From Acrocarpospora corrugata (GTDB lineage: Bacteria > Actinomycetota > Actinomycetes > Streptosporangiales > Streptosporangiaceae), in the NCBI RefSeq assembly GCF_009687845.1, contig NZ_BLAD01000044.1:119806-183805 (forward strand): DNA of 64,000 bases. Reading direction: 5' to 3'. The position numbers and the translations under genes are program-made. This document shows, piece by piece, positions 27,003 through 35,492 of the stretch. The notes beneath the pieces are model-generated. The model was not told where the DNA came from, did no database searches, and was given only the letters and a program-made list of their open reading frames with translations. Position 1 is the stretch's first letter. Every line of letters begins with the position of its first letter.

Positions 27003-27955
27003 TCTATTTCACCCTGATCTTCGCGATGAACATCGCCGCGGAGCTGCTGATGATCGTTTGGCAGGCCCGCTCCGCCCACGACCTGGCCGGCCCGCCCGCG
27101 CGGCAGCCGGCCGCCCGGCCGGTCCCGGTGAAGGTCCCGCTCCGCTGGTGGCCGTTCGCGGTGGCGGCGATCGTTCTGCCCCTGCTCCCGGCACTCCCCT
27201 ACCTGGCCCGCGGCATCCCACGGTGGCTCGAACCATTCGGACCGATCGATTCGTTCCTGTCGCCCAGCCCCGGGCTGGTGCTGCTCTGGCTGGCACTCAA
27301 CATGCTCGTGGGCACGGGCGGCATGGCCGTCCTTGTCCTGATCACGGTCATCCGCAGAACCCGCCGCCTGGTACGCGCGACGATCACGGTCCTGATACTG
27401 GCAGCCGGCGCCAGCGCCCTCACCTACCTGGACGCGGACGAACGGGATTTCCTCGCCCCCAACATCCGGAGGTATCCCGACTGGCTCGTGAGCGGCGAAA
27501 CCGGCACCTCCCCGCTCTGGTACAGCGCCGCCTTCGCCGCCACCGCACTCCTTCTGCACCTGTGTACGGCACCCCGCCGCGACGCACCCGCCTCCACGTC
27601 GCCACGGCGGCGATCGCCACGGCAGGAACACTCCTCTTCCTTCCCGCCGCCGACCACTCAGCCGGCCGGACCACCTCCCCCAACGACTGCGATTCACCGG
27701 ACGGCACCACCGCCTTCCTCTGCCTGGTACGCAACACCGACGCACTGCCCGCCGTGAAGCACCACCCCGACCGCACCGTCATCGCCTACGGCCGGCGCGG
27801 GCCACTACCGGATCCGCGTCCACTACGACCTGATCCCCGAAAAGGACGACCTGGGCACCCAGCGCCTGCTGATCCTGTCCTATCCCGGACGCGGCGACGA
27901 CGTCGTCGTCCACCGCGAACGCGAGCCCAGGTGGGTGCCCCGCCGAACTCCGACC
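26997..27955 (+). pseudogene. Multi-pass membrane protein, broken by frameshifts
   Basis: Reading begins at the junction with the methyltransferase fragment (DLYFTLIFAMNIAAELLMIV). Hydrophobic helices follow (WWPFAVAAIVLPLLPALPYL; GGMAVLVLITVI). Near 27565 the good frame changes to RLHVATAAIATAGTLLFLPA and FLCLVRNTDALPAVKHH, and near 27790 again to YRIRVHYDLIPEKDD and LLILSYPGRGDDVVVHRE. Two shifts and no clean start make it a pseudogene. The function is unknown. Confidence 0.6.
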
Positions 27956-28094
27956 GGATGTCGAAACTTTGGTGCTCCAACTTGCCGCTCAGCGATGATG
28001 ACCGTTTGACCCATTGACCAAATCGCCATGTAGGACCTACGTTTCAGAAGCGAAAACTCTCGGAGATCATTCGAAAGTTTTCGTCCCCACATGT

Positions 28095-28130
28095 GGAGGC
28101 GCCGGCGGATCGGCGCCCGCCGGCGCCTCC
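28095..28130 (-). terminator. Terminator after the triplicated-domain secreted protein
   Basis: A perfect 14-base stem (28095-28108 with 28117-28130) and 8-base loop, seven bases beyond the stop at 28138 on the minus strand. Confidence 0.75.
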
Positions 28131-28137
28131 ATTCAGC

Positions 28138-29238
28138 TCAGAACTCCGACGTGTAGGTGGTCAGGGATTGCGTGTTCACCCGGGCTCCCGCGTTGTAACA
28201 GGCCACGTTGCGGACGACGGCGACGCTGCCGCTCGTCAGCCACGGCGCCTGCAGGTTGCAGAACTCGGGCCCGCCGCCGTACGCCGTCGCCTGGACGTGG
28301 TCGCGCAGCACGCCGACCCTCGGGAACTGCACCAGGCGCAGGCCCAGCCCGCTGGACTGCACCGTGTTGACGCTCGCCTGCGAGTTGAAGTTGATCCCGA
28401 CGGGGGTCGGCGCGTACGGGCCGGGGTTGGCCGGGTTGACGTCGAAGGTGTAGGCGAAGTTCTTCGGCGGAATCGCCCCGCCCGTGATCGCCCGCTGCCG
28501 CTGGTAGGTCAGGTTCCAGCCGGTGTTGTACAGGTTGTTGACCCCGTCATGGCAGCGCACGATGACGGTCTGCAGGGCGGCGCCCGGTGACCAGCTGCCC
28601 ACCTTGCATCGCGCGGGAGCGCCCGGATTCACCGCCGTCACCTGCAGGTTGCCCGCCGGGGCCGGGGAGCCGAGCCCGTTCAGGGTGACCGTCCAGGTGC
28701 CCAGCCCGCTCGGTACCACGGTGTTCGGGGCCAGCACCGAGTTGTAGGAGCCGGTGATCGCGGCGCCGTTGTAGGCGACGTACCCGAAGGCGTGGCTGCC
28801 GGCGGGGAGCGGGCCGCTGCTCTCCTCGTACAGGACGGTGAACGGCACGAACATGGGCACCCCGCCGAACCGGTAGCACCGCACCGTGACGACCTCGTCC
28901 GGCAGGGCCGGCACCCACGACTCGACCTGGCACCAGGCGTTGGTGGGCACCACGGCCGTCACGTGCACGATGCCGCCGGGGCCGCCGATCTGCGGGAACC
29001 GGACGAACGTCTGCCCCACCACGCCCGGCGTGACGGTGACGTTGAACGCGGGCGCCCAGCTGCCCGCCTGGTGGCTCGGATCCGGCACCCCGGCGGGGAT
29101 GTTGACGTACGCGAACCCCCACCGGTTCGGCACGGCCGCCTGCGCCGATCCGCTCAGCGCGGTCAGCCCCGCCACCACCAGAAGGGCCGAGAGCATCGAG
29201 ACGAGAATCCTGCGCAGAAGTAATCGGATTGGCGACAT
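28138..29238 (-). CDS. Secreted protein with three related domains
   Basis: 366 residues from ATG at 29238, with GAGGA upstream; GTG at 29241 is an immediate alternative. Signal peptide ends near SAQAAVP. Three domains of about 105 residues follow. Each opens with an aromatic/F-A/G-Y segment (WGFAYVN; HAFGYVAYN; KNFAYTFD), has a central strand (VRFPQIGGPGGIVHVTA; LVQFPRVGVLRDHVQATA in the third) and two Cys (WCQVESW/VRCYRF; RCKVGSW/VRCHDG; FCNLQAPW/VACYNA). No catalytic motif is visible. Probably a beta-rich extracellular binding or structural protein. Confidence 0.85.
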   Translation of the reverse strand: MSPIRLLLRRILVSMLSALLVVAGLTALSGSAQAAVPNRWGFAYVNIPAGVPDPSHQAGSWAPAFNVTVTPGVVGQTFVRFPQIGGPGGIVHVTAVVPTNAWCQVESWVPALPDEVVTVRCYRFGGVPMFVPFTVLYEESSGPLPAGSHAFGYVAYNGAAITGSYNSVLAPNTVVPSGLGTWTVTLNGLGSPAPAGNLQVTAVNPGAPARCKVGSWSPGAALQTVIVRCHDGVNNLYNTGWNLTYQRQRAITGGAIPPKNFAYTFDVNPANPGPYAPTPVGINFNSQASVNTVQSSGLGLRLVQFPRVGVLRDHVQATAYGGGPEFCNLQAPWLTSGSVAVVRNVACYNAGARVNTQSLTTYTSEF

Positions 29239-29666
29239 CACGCGTCCTCACCACTCGGGGAATCGGCCAGTGCAGGCCGTCCCGTCGTTCATAAGCTGGA
29301 AATCTCCCGTTGAGAAGGCTCATTTCTTGCTGTGGACACCAACTCATCCGTCAAGGCCCTGTGAAGTGCGAATTCGAGTTACTCGCCCATTCGTTCGACG
29401 AACGATTCATCGGTACGGCATGATGGGTCGGTGGAACACTCTGCCCTGGCAGTAGCAATCGCCAAGTCAGTGCTGACACAGGCGGCCGAGCCCACTGGGC
29501 GACACCGAACAGACGCTCCCCGTCACCCCCGGTCCACATGTTGGACAATTCGGCAATTCATTGCCGGTCGGCGGGAAGAGCACCACGACCGCATATTCAA
29601 CAAACTCCGCGAGCGCATTTCGGCTGCCCTTATCCCGGCTCATTTTCGTTAACCGGAAGGACGTCA
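29239..29666. other. Divergent intergenic region with one palindrome
   Basis: No credible gene is seen in these 428 bases. TCGTTCGACGAACGA (29391-29405) is a palindrome with 7-base arms around one base and could be an operator for either neighbour. The stretch is less GC-rich than its surroundings. Confidence 0.4.
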
Positions 29667-30854
29667 ATGGGAAACGGCCTGCGCAGGGCCCGGATCGGCA
29701 CGACGCTCACCTTCATCCTCGCGGGAATCTTCTCCGGCACGGTGGCCGTGCGATTACCCGCGCTGACCGAGAAACTGGAGCTGTCGGAGGGGCAGCTGGG
29801 GGTCGCCCTGCTGGCGTCCGGGATCGGCGCGCTGGTGAGCATGCAGGCGGCGCGCCCGCTGATGCGGCGGATGGGCAGCCGGGGCATCCTGACGGCGGCG
29901 GCGCCGAGCTGCGCGGCGACGCTCGCGCTGGTCGGGGCGGCTCCGTCGTATCCGCTGCTGCTGGTCGCCACCAGCCTGTTCGGCGTCACCTTCGGGCTGC
30001 TCGACGTCGCCATGAACGCGCAGGGGTCGGCGGTGGAGGCCGGGTACGGCCGGCCGCTGCTGAGCGGCATGCACGCCGGCTGGTGCTTCGGCGCGATCGT
30101 GTCCGGAATCCTCGGCTTCGCCGCCATCCGGCTGGGGCTGACGCTCACGCCGCACCTGATCGCGGTCGGCCTGGCCAGTATCCCGGCGGCGTTCGCGCTC
30201 ATCCCGACATTCCTGGCCGATCCCCCGCCGGCCGAGGAGGACGGCGGTTCCCGGCGCGGCCTCCCCCGGGTCGTGTACGTCCTCGGGGTCGTCGTCTTCG
30301 CGGCGTTCACCCTGGAAGGCATGGTCGCCGACTGGAACGGCCTCTACCTGCGGGACATCCTCGGTTCCCCGGAGGAGGTCGCCGCGCTAGGATACCCGCT
30401 GTTCGTGACCGGCATGCTCGCCGGACGCCTGGCCGGCGACCGGCTCCGGGCCCGGTACGGCGCCCGCGCCCACCTCACCGCGAGCGGCGTCGCCACGGTG
30501 ATCGCGTTCGCGGTGGTGGTGACGGCCCCGGCGGTCGCGGTCGTGCTGCCGGTGCTCCTGCTGGCGGGCCTGGCGATCGCGCCGGTCATCCCGTTCGCGC
30601 TCTCACTCGCGGGCGGCGCCGACCCCGCCCAGTCCGGCCCGGCGATCGCCCAGACGGCGACGATCGGCTACGCGGGCCTGCTGCTCGGCCCGGTCATCAT
30701 CGGCTTCCTGGCCGACGCGACCTCGCTGCGGGTGGCCATGGCGTTCGGGCTCATCCTCGGCGTGCTGATCGCCGCGATGTCCCGCCTCCTGCCCGGCGAC
30801 ACACCCGAGCGGCCGGTCCCGGACGAGATACCGGAGGAATCCCAGGCGCGTTAG
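29667..30854 (+). CDS. MFS transporter
   Basis: 395 residues from ATG at 29667, with GGAAGG upstream. About 12 membrane helices are visible, beginning LTFILAGIFSGTVAVRLPAL. The loop LMRRMGSRG matches the cytoplasmic loop 2-3 motif of MFS proteins. The family resembles YbjJ-type sugar-phosphate or drug exporters (GLLDVAMNAQGSAVE). No substrate gene is adjacent. Confidence 0.92.
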   Translation: MGNGLRRARIGTTLTFILAGIFSGTVAVRLPALTEKLELSEGQLGVALLASGIGALVSMQAARPLMRRMGSRGILTAAAPSCAATLALVGAAPSYPLLLVATSLFGVTFGLLDVAMNAQGSAVEAGYGRPLLSGMHAGWCFGAIVSGILGFAAIRLGLTLTPHLIAVGLASIPAAFALIPTFLADPPPAEEDGGSRRGLPRVVYVLGVVVFAAFTLEGMVADWNGLYLRDILGSPEEVAALGYPLFVTGMLAGRLAGDRLRARYGARAHLTASGVATVIAFAVVVTAPAVAVVLPVLLLAGLAIAPVIPFALSLAGGADPAQSGPAIAQTATIGYAGLLLGPVIIGFLADATSLRVAMAFGLILGVLIAAMSRLLPGDTPERPVPDEIPEESQAR

Positions 30855-30930
30855 CCGGACGTGGCGACGCTGGCCGGACGTGGCACCACGGGACTCGCGG
30901 GACTCGCGGGCGACCCCGGCCGGACGTGGC
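30854..30930. repeat. Three copies of GCCGGACGTGGC
   Basis: The 12-mer occurs exactly at 30854-30865, 30873-30884 and 30919-30930, between the convergent MFS and MetE-like genes. Spacing is uneven. The role is unknown. Confidence 0.6.
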
Positions 30931-30950
30931 GTCGCAGGGCTCCCCCGGCG

Positions 30951-31988
30951 TTAGCCGGCCAGTTCGGCCCGGACGATGCGCGCCGCCTCGGTCATCGCCT
31001 GGAGTTTGGCGAAGGCGCGGGCGCGCGGCAGGTATTTCATGCCGCAGTCCGGGGCGATCTGAAGCTTGTCCGGGGCGTGGTAGCGGAGCGCCTCGCGGAT
31101 GCGGGCCGCGATCGTGCCCGGGGTTTCGACGGCCGGGTCGGACAGGTCGACGACGCCGAGGATGACGCCCTTGTCGGAGAGCTGCCCGAGGATCGACAGG
31201 TCGAGGCCGGGCTGGGCGGTCTCGATGGCGATCAGGTCGGCGGCGCAGTCGTTGAGTTCGGCGAGGAAGGAGTAGCCGGGCGGGCGCTCGTGCACGATCG
31301 CGGCGTAGCCGAAGCAGGTGTGCAGGGCGATCGTGCCGGGGAGGCCCTCGACGGCGCGGTTGATGGCCTCGATCGCGTACTCGCGGGCGGCTTCCGGGCG
31401 GGCCTGCAGGTAGGGCTCGTCCAGCTGGACGATGTCGGCCCCGGCCGCGAACAGGTCGGTCACCTCGGCCCGTACCGCCTCGGCCAGCGCCAGCGCGAGC
31501 GAGCGACGGTCGCCGAAGAAGTCGTCCTGGGCCTGCTGGGCCATGGTGAACGGCCCCGGCAGGGTGATCTTGACCGGGCGGTCGGTGTTGCGGCGGAGGA
31601 ACTCCAGGTCCTCGACTCCGACGGGGCGGACGCGGTGGATCGGCCCGACCGCGCGGGGCACCGGGTTGGGGTGGCCGGTCCGGTCGATCGCGGTGCCCGG
31701 GTTCTCCACGTCCATGCCGTCCAGGGCGGTGGCGAAGCGGTTGGAGTAGCTCTCCCGCCGGATCTCGCCGTCGGTGACGATCTCGATGCCCGCGCGTTCC
31801 ATGTCGCGGATCGCGATGATCGTCGCGTCGTCCTGGGCTTCGGCGAGGAACTCCTCGGGGATCCGCCAGATCTCCTGGGCCCGCACCCGCGGCGGCAGCC
31901 TGCTCCCCAGCATCTCCCGGTTGACCAGCCAGTCCGGCTGCGGATAGCTGCCCACCACTGTCGTCACCAAAGCGTCATCGACCGCCAT
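30951..31988 (-). CDS. MetE C-terminal-domain-like methyltransferase
   Basis: 345 residues from ATG at 31988. Single TIM barrel of the cobalamin-independent methionine synthase catalytic domain. Zinc ligands are visible: His223 and Cys225 (ALHTCFGY), Glu255 (IAIETAQ) and Cys315 (APDCGMKY). VQLDEPYLQARPE matches the conserved substrate loop. The N-terminal folate half of full MetE is absent, as in core-MetE and related proteins. It may methylate homocysteine or a related thiol. Confidence 0.88.
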   Translation of the reverse strand: MAVDDALVTTVVGSYPQPDWLVNREMLGSRLPPRVRAQEIWRIPEEFLAEAQDDATIIAIRDMERAGIEIVTDGEIRRESYSNRFATALDGMDVENPGTAIDRTGHPNPVPRAVGPIHRVRPVGVEDLEFLRRNTDRPVKITLPGPFTMAQQAQDDFFGDRRSLALALAEAVRAEVTDLFAAGADIVQLDEPYLQARPEAAREYAIEAINRAVEGLPGTIALHTCFGYAAIVHERPPGYSFLAELNDCAADLIAIETAQPGLDLSILGQLSDKGVILGVVDLSDPAVETPGTIAARIREALRYHAPDKLQIAPDCGMKYLPRARAFAKLQAMTEAARIVRAELAG

Positions 31989-32071
31989 TTGGGACCTCCC
32001 TCACCCCCCGAGCTTTCCGTGCCCCGGCGATCTCCGCAAGTGCCGCCGTCCTGTTAGGACGACACTTCTCG

Positions 32072-32093
32072 TAGTACGATAACCGTCGTATTA
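32072..32093. promoter_or_regulatory. Inverted repeat before the OYE gene
   Basis: TAGTACGA and TCGTATTA (7 of 8 pairing) flank six bases, directly ahead of GCGGAGGAG and the ATG at 32110. The position suggests an operator at the promoter. The convergent ArsR gene at the far end of the OYE gene is one candidate regulator. Confidence 0.5.
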
Positions 32094-32109
32094 GCGGAGG
32101 AGACGCGTC

Positions 32110-33159
32110 ATGCTGTTCGAACCCCTCACCCTGCGATCGCTGACCATCCCCAACCGGGTCTGGATGTCGCCCATGTGCCAGTACTCGGCCCGCGACGGCG
32201 TGGCCGACGACTGGCACCTCACGCATCTCGGCGCGCGCGCCGTAGGCGGCGCCGGGCTGGTCTTCGCCGAAGCCACCGCCGTGTCCGCCGAGGGCCGGAT
32301 CAGCTCCGGCGACCTCGGACTGTGGAACGACGACCAGGAGGCCGCGCTCACCCGGATCGCCCGGTTCGTCGCCGGGCAAGGCGCCGTCCCCGGCATCCAG
32401 GTCGCGCACGCGGGCCGCAAGGCCTCCACCGACCGGCCCTGGCGCGGCGGCGGCCCGACCGGCGAATGGCAGCCGGTGGGGCCCAGCCCGATCCCGTTCG
32501 CGCCGGGCCACCCCGCCCCGGACGAACTCTCCCCCGCCGCGATCCGCCGGATCGCCGGTGACTTCGCCGCCGCCGCCCGCCGCGCGCTGCGGGCCGGCTT
32601 CCGGGTCCTGGAGGTGCACGGCGCGCACGGCTACCTGATCGGCGAGTTCCTCTCCCCGCTGAGCAACCACCGCACCGACGCGTACGGCGGCCCGTTCGAG
32701 AACCGTGTCCGCTTCGCCCTGCAAGTCGTGGACGCGGTCCGCGAAGCCTGGCCCGCCGACCTGCCGCTGTTCTTCCGCATCTCCGCCACCGACTGGCTCG
32801 ACGACCGCCCCAGCTGGACCGTCGACGACACGGTACGGCTGGCGCCGATCCTGCTCGCGCACGGCGTCGACCTGCTCGACACATCCAGCGGCGGCAACGC
32901 CGCCGACGCGCGCATCCCCACCGGGCCCGGCTACCAGGTGCCGTTCGCGGCCCGGGTACGCGCCGAGACCGCGCTTCCGGTGGCCGCCGTGGGGATGATC
33001 ACCGATCCGTACCAGGCGGAACAGATCCTCGCCGATGGCGCGGCCGATGCCGTGCTGATCGGCCGTGAACTGCTGCGCGACCCCTACTGGCCGCGGCGCG
33101 CCGCCCGCGCGCTCGGCACGGCCACCCGGTGGCCGGACCAGTACCACCGGGCAGTGTGA
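32110..33159 (+). CDS. Old-yellow-enzyme-family NADH:flavin oxidoreductase
   Basis: 349 residues from ATG at 32110, with GGAGGAG upstream. TIM barrel with MSPMCQYSA near the front (the YqjM-type Cys), QVAHAGRKAS, and HGAHGYLIGEFLSPLSNHRT carrying the substrate-contact and catalytic segments; IGRELLRDPYW near the end contacts FMN phosphate. It reduces activated alkenes, and Cys-bearing YqjM-type members tend to respond to oxidative or electrophile stress. Confidence 0.93.
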   Translation: MLFEPLTLRSLTIPNRVWMSPMCQYSARDGVADDWHLTHLGARAVGGAGLVFAEATAVSAEGRISSGDLGLWNDDQEAALTRIARFVAGQGAVPGIQVAHAGRKASTDRPWRGGGPTGEWQPVGPSPIPFAPGHPAPDELSPAAIRRIAGDFAAAARRALRAGFRVLEVHGAHGYLIGEFLSPLSNHRTDAYGGPFENRVRFALQVVDAVREAWPADLPLFFRISATDWLDDRPSWTVDDTVRLAPILLAHGVDLLDTSSGGNAADARIPTGPGYQVPFAARVRAETALPVAAVGMITDPYQAEQILADGAADAVLIGRELLRDPYWPRRAARALGTATRWPDQYHRAV

Positions 33160-33174
33160 TCGCACCCGGGGTGA

Positions 33175-33507
33175 TCACACCCGGGCGCGGGCCCGCCGCG
33201 ACGCCGCCTCGATGACGCTGTCCAGCAGCCCGGGGAAGAGCCCGTCCAGATCGTCCCGGCGCAGCGCGTTCATCTTCGCCGTCCCCCGGTAGACCTGCGT
33301 GATGACCCCCGCCTCCCGCAGCACCCGGTAGTGGTGCGTGCCCGTCGACTTGCTCACCGCCAGATCGATGGCCGAGCACGCCACCTCGCCGCCCGTCTCC
33401 GCCAGGAAGCGGACGATCTCCAGCCGAGCCGGATCCGCCAGCGCGTGCAGCACGCCTTCCAGCCGGATCTCCCCGGCCTCCGGATGCGCCAGAGCCCTCG
33501 TCGACAT
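33175..33507 (-). CDS. ArsR-family regulator
   Basis: 110 residues from ATG at 33507; an upstream in-frame start at 33609 would add an atypical Arg-rich region. HTH core: LHALADPARLEIVRFLAETG, then CSAIDLAVSKSTGTHHYRVL. One Cys is present and no metal cluster. It converges on the OYE gene with 15 bases between stops. Confidence 0.9.
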   Translation of the reverse strand: MSTRALAHPEAGEIRLEGVLHALADPARLEIVRFLAETGGEVACSAIDLAVSKSTGTHHYRVLREAGVITQVYRGTAKMNALRRDDLDGLFPGLLDSVIEAASRRARARV

Positions 33508-33639
33508 GCCGCCATCGTAGTCGGCCCGCCTCCGGCGGTGCGGACAAGCGGACACCGTGCCAGATCTGGACGCCCGGTGGAACGGAATGTCACGCAATGG
33601 GAGTAACACGGAAATTGCAGGAATGCACGGGGGATAGGC

Positions 33640-33834
33640 ATGGACGTTGAAGTCAGGGGATCAGATCAGGAAGAGGCGCCCGTTCCCGATGTCTCCCTGC
33701 GCGAAGTCCGCGAAAACGATGCGATCAGCAAGAAAAAACTGTTTCATCGGCATGAGTGGCTGGAGATCGAGCGGATCGGGAACGTCGTCACCAGCCAGTG
33801 CCTGTGCGGGCAGAGCAAAACCCGGGTCAACTAG
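33640..33834 (+). CDS. Small protein with His/Cys motif
   Basis: 64 residues from ATG at 33640, with GGGGGA eight bases upstream. The acidic N-terminus (EEAPVPDVSL) precedes FHRHEWLEIERIG and SQCLCGQSKTR. HRH plus CLC could bind one zinc ion. It ends just before a perfect hairpin. No family was recognised. Confidence 0.55.
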   Translation: MDVEVRGSDQEEAPVPDVSLREVRENDAISKKKLFHRHEWLEIERIGNVVTSQCLCGQSKTRVN

Positions 33835-33847
33835 ACCCCCAGGGTGT

Positions 33848-33873
33848 CTGACCTAGGGTTTTCCCTAGGTCAG
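33848..33873. terminator. Perfect hairpin with TTTT loop
   Basis: CTGACCTAGGG pairs perfectly with CCCTAGGTCAG around TTTT, 14 bases after the small-protein stop. It could end that gene or act as a site before the subtilase gene 64 bases on. Confidence 0.6.
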
Positions 33874-33936
33874 AACCCGATCCTGCCCCGCCTCCGCGCG
33901 TCTAACGTGGTCTCGCCACAGGCGCGGAGGTGACGC

Positions 33937-35478
33937 ATGAGCATGCCGGAAGGTCCCGGCGGGGCGGGGCCGGAGATTCCCCGGGAGTACGGCGCGGCGT
34001 CCGGCGGACCCGCGCGGCGGGGGCATGTCCCGTCCGCCCCGGCGCTGATGGCCGACTCGATCATCTCCAAGCCGCTGATGGAGCGGATGGCGGTCGCGGA
34101 CGGCCGCAAGCTGGGTGTGGTGATCGAGTTGCGCACCTCGCATCCCGGTGGCGTGCGGGGTGCGTACGAGCAGGTGAACGCGCTGATCCGGGAAGTGGCC
34201 GACACCGAGCCGCGGCCGGTCGGCTCGTATCTGGCGGTGGCGCTGACCGCCGAGGAGATCCGCGCCCTGGTCGATTTGGACATGGCCAGCGGCCGGGAGG
34301 TCGCGCACACCGACCTGGCGGCCCCCCGCTGGGCGATCCACCGGCTGTGGCCCAACTTCGAGGTCGGCGCGCTCACCCACCGCAGCGTCATCACGACCAA
34401 GTGCGCGGCCGCGCACCGCACCTTCGAGGCCTCCGGCGAGGGCATCGTCTGGGCGGTCCTCGACTCGGGCATCGCCCCGCACGCCCACTTCGACCTGCAC
34501 CGCAACCTCGACCTGCCGCCCGGCGTCCGGCACCGCAGCTTCGTCCCCGGCCAATCCGACGACGAGGCCCTGGCCGACGAGTTCGGCCACGGCACCCATG
34601 TCGCCGGCATCCTGGCCGGCGAGTCCGTCAGCGCGGACCTGAAGAAGTCCCCGCTCGTCGCCGCCGCCTGGTACCAGGACGAGCGCAACGCGATGACCGA
34701 GCAGCTGGACGTGCGCCGCCTGGAGGTGCGGTCGTTCCGCGGCATGGCGCCGCAGTGCCGCCTGCTGTCCTGCAAGGTGCTCCGCGACGACGGCAACGGC
34801 GACGTCGCCGCCGTCCTGGACGCCCTGCAGTATGTCAACGACCTGAACGCGGGCGGCCGCGAGCTCAAGGTGCACGGCGTCAACCTGTCGGTCGGCTACC
34901 CGTTCGACCCCAGCTGGTTCGGGGCCGGGCTCACCCCCGTCTGCCGCGAGGTCGACCTGCTGGTCCGCAGCGGCGTCGTCGTCGTGGTCGCCGCCGGCAA
35001 CACCGGCTACGGTTTCGCCCAGGACGCCCAGAACCGTGCGGTACGGCTCGGCCTGGACATGACCATCAACGACCCCGGCAACGCCGACCTGGCCATCACC
35101 GTCGGCTCGACCTCGTGCCGCCCGCACGTCAGCGGCGTCTCCTATTTCTCGTCAAAGGGCCCGACCGGGGACGGGCGGCCCAAACCCGACCTGGTCGCCC
35201 CCGGGGAGCGCATCGTCAGCGCGGGCTCGGGCAAGCTGCTGCGCAAGGCCACCGCCGGCGTCCCGGACGCCACGTTCGTGGAGGATTCGGGCACGTCGAT
35301 GGCCGCGCCGCATGTCTCCGGCGTCGTCGCTGGCTTCCTGTCGGTGCACCGCGAGTTCATCGGCCGCCCCCAGGAGGTCAAGGAGACACTGCTGCGCTCG
35401 GCCATCGACCTGGGCCGGGATCGGGCGTTTCAGGGCGCGGGGCTGGTCGACGCCATGCGCGCAATCCAGCTGGTGTGA
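33937..35478 (+). CDS. Cytoplasmic S8 (subtilisin-like) peptidase
   Basis: 513 residues from ATG at 33937, with GGAGGTGA upstream. No signal peptide. A 150-residue N-terminal region of unknown fold (possible pro-domain, VIELRTSHPGG and YLAVALTAEEIRALVDL) precedes the catalytic domain. The triad is Asp176 (AVLDSGIAP), His218 (FGHGTHVAG) and Ser454 (SGTSMAAPHV); AAGNTG supplies the oxyanion Asn. The next gene starts 14 bases later and a CHAT protease converges on both. Subtilases with no export signal are found in bacterial conflict and signalling systems, so a regulatory protease role is inferred. Confidence 0.92.
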   Translation: MSMPEGPGGAGPEIPREYGAASGGPARRGHVPSAPALMADSIISKPLMERMAVADGRKLGVVIELRTSHPGGVRGAYEQVNALIREVADTEPRPVGSYLAVALTAEEIRALVDLDMASGREVAHTDLAAPRWAIHRLWPNFEVGALTHRSVITTKCAAAHRTFEASGEGIVWAVLDSGIAPHAHFDLHRNLDLPPGVRHRSFVPGQSDDEALADEFGHGTHVAGILAGESVSADLKKSPLVAAAWYQDERNAMTEQLDVRRLEVRSFRGMAPQCRLLSCKVLRDDGNGDVAAVLDALQYVNDLNAGGRELKVHGVNLSVGYPFDPSWFGAGLTPVCREVDLLVRSGVVVVVAAGNTGYGFAQDAQNRAVRLGLDMTINDPGNADLAITVGSTSCRPHVSGVSYFSSKGPTGDGRPKPDLVAPGERIVSAGSGKLLRKATAGVPDATFVEDSGTSMAAPHVSGVVAGFLSVHREFIGRPQEVKETLLRSAIDLGRDRAFQGAGLVDAMRAIQLV

Positions 35479-35492
35479 AAGAGAGGATCTCC

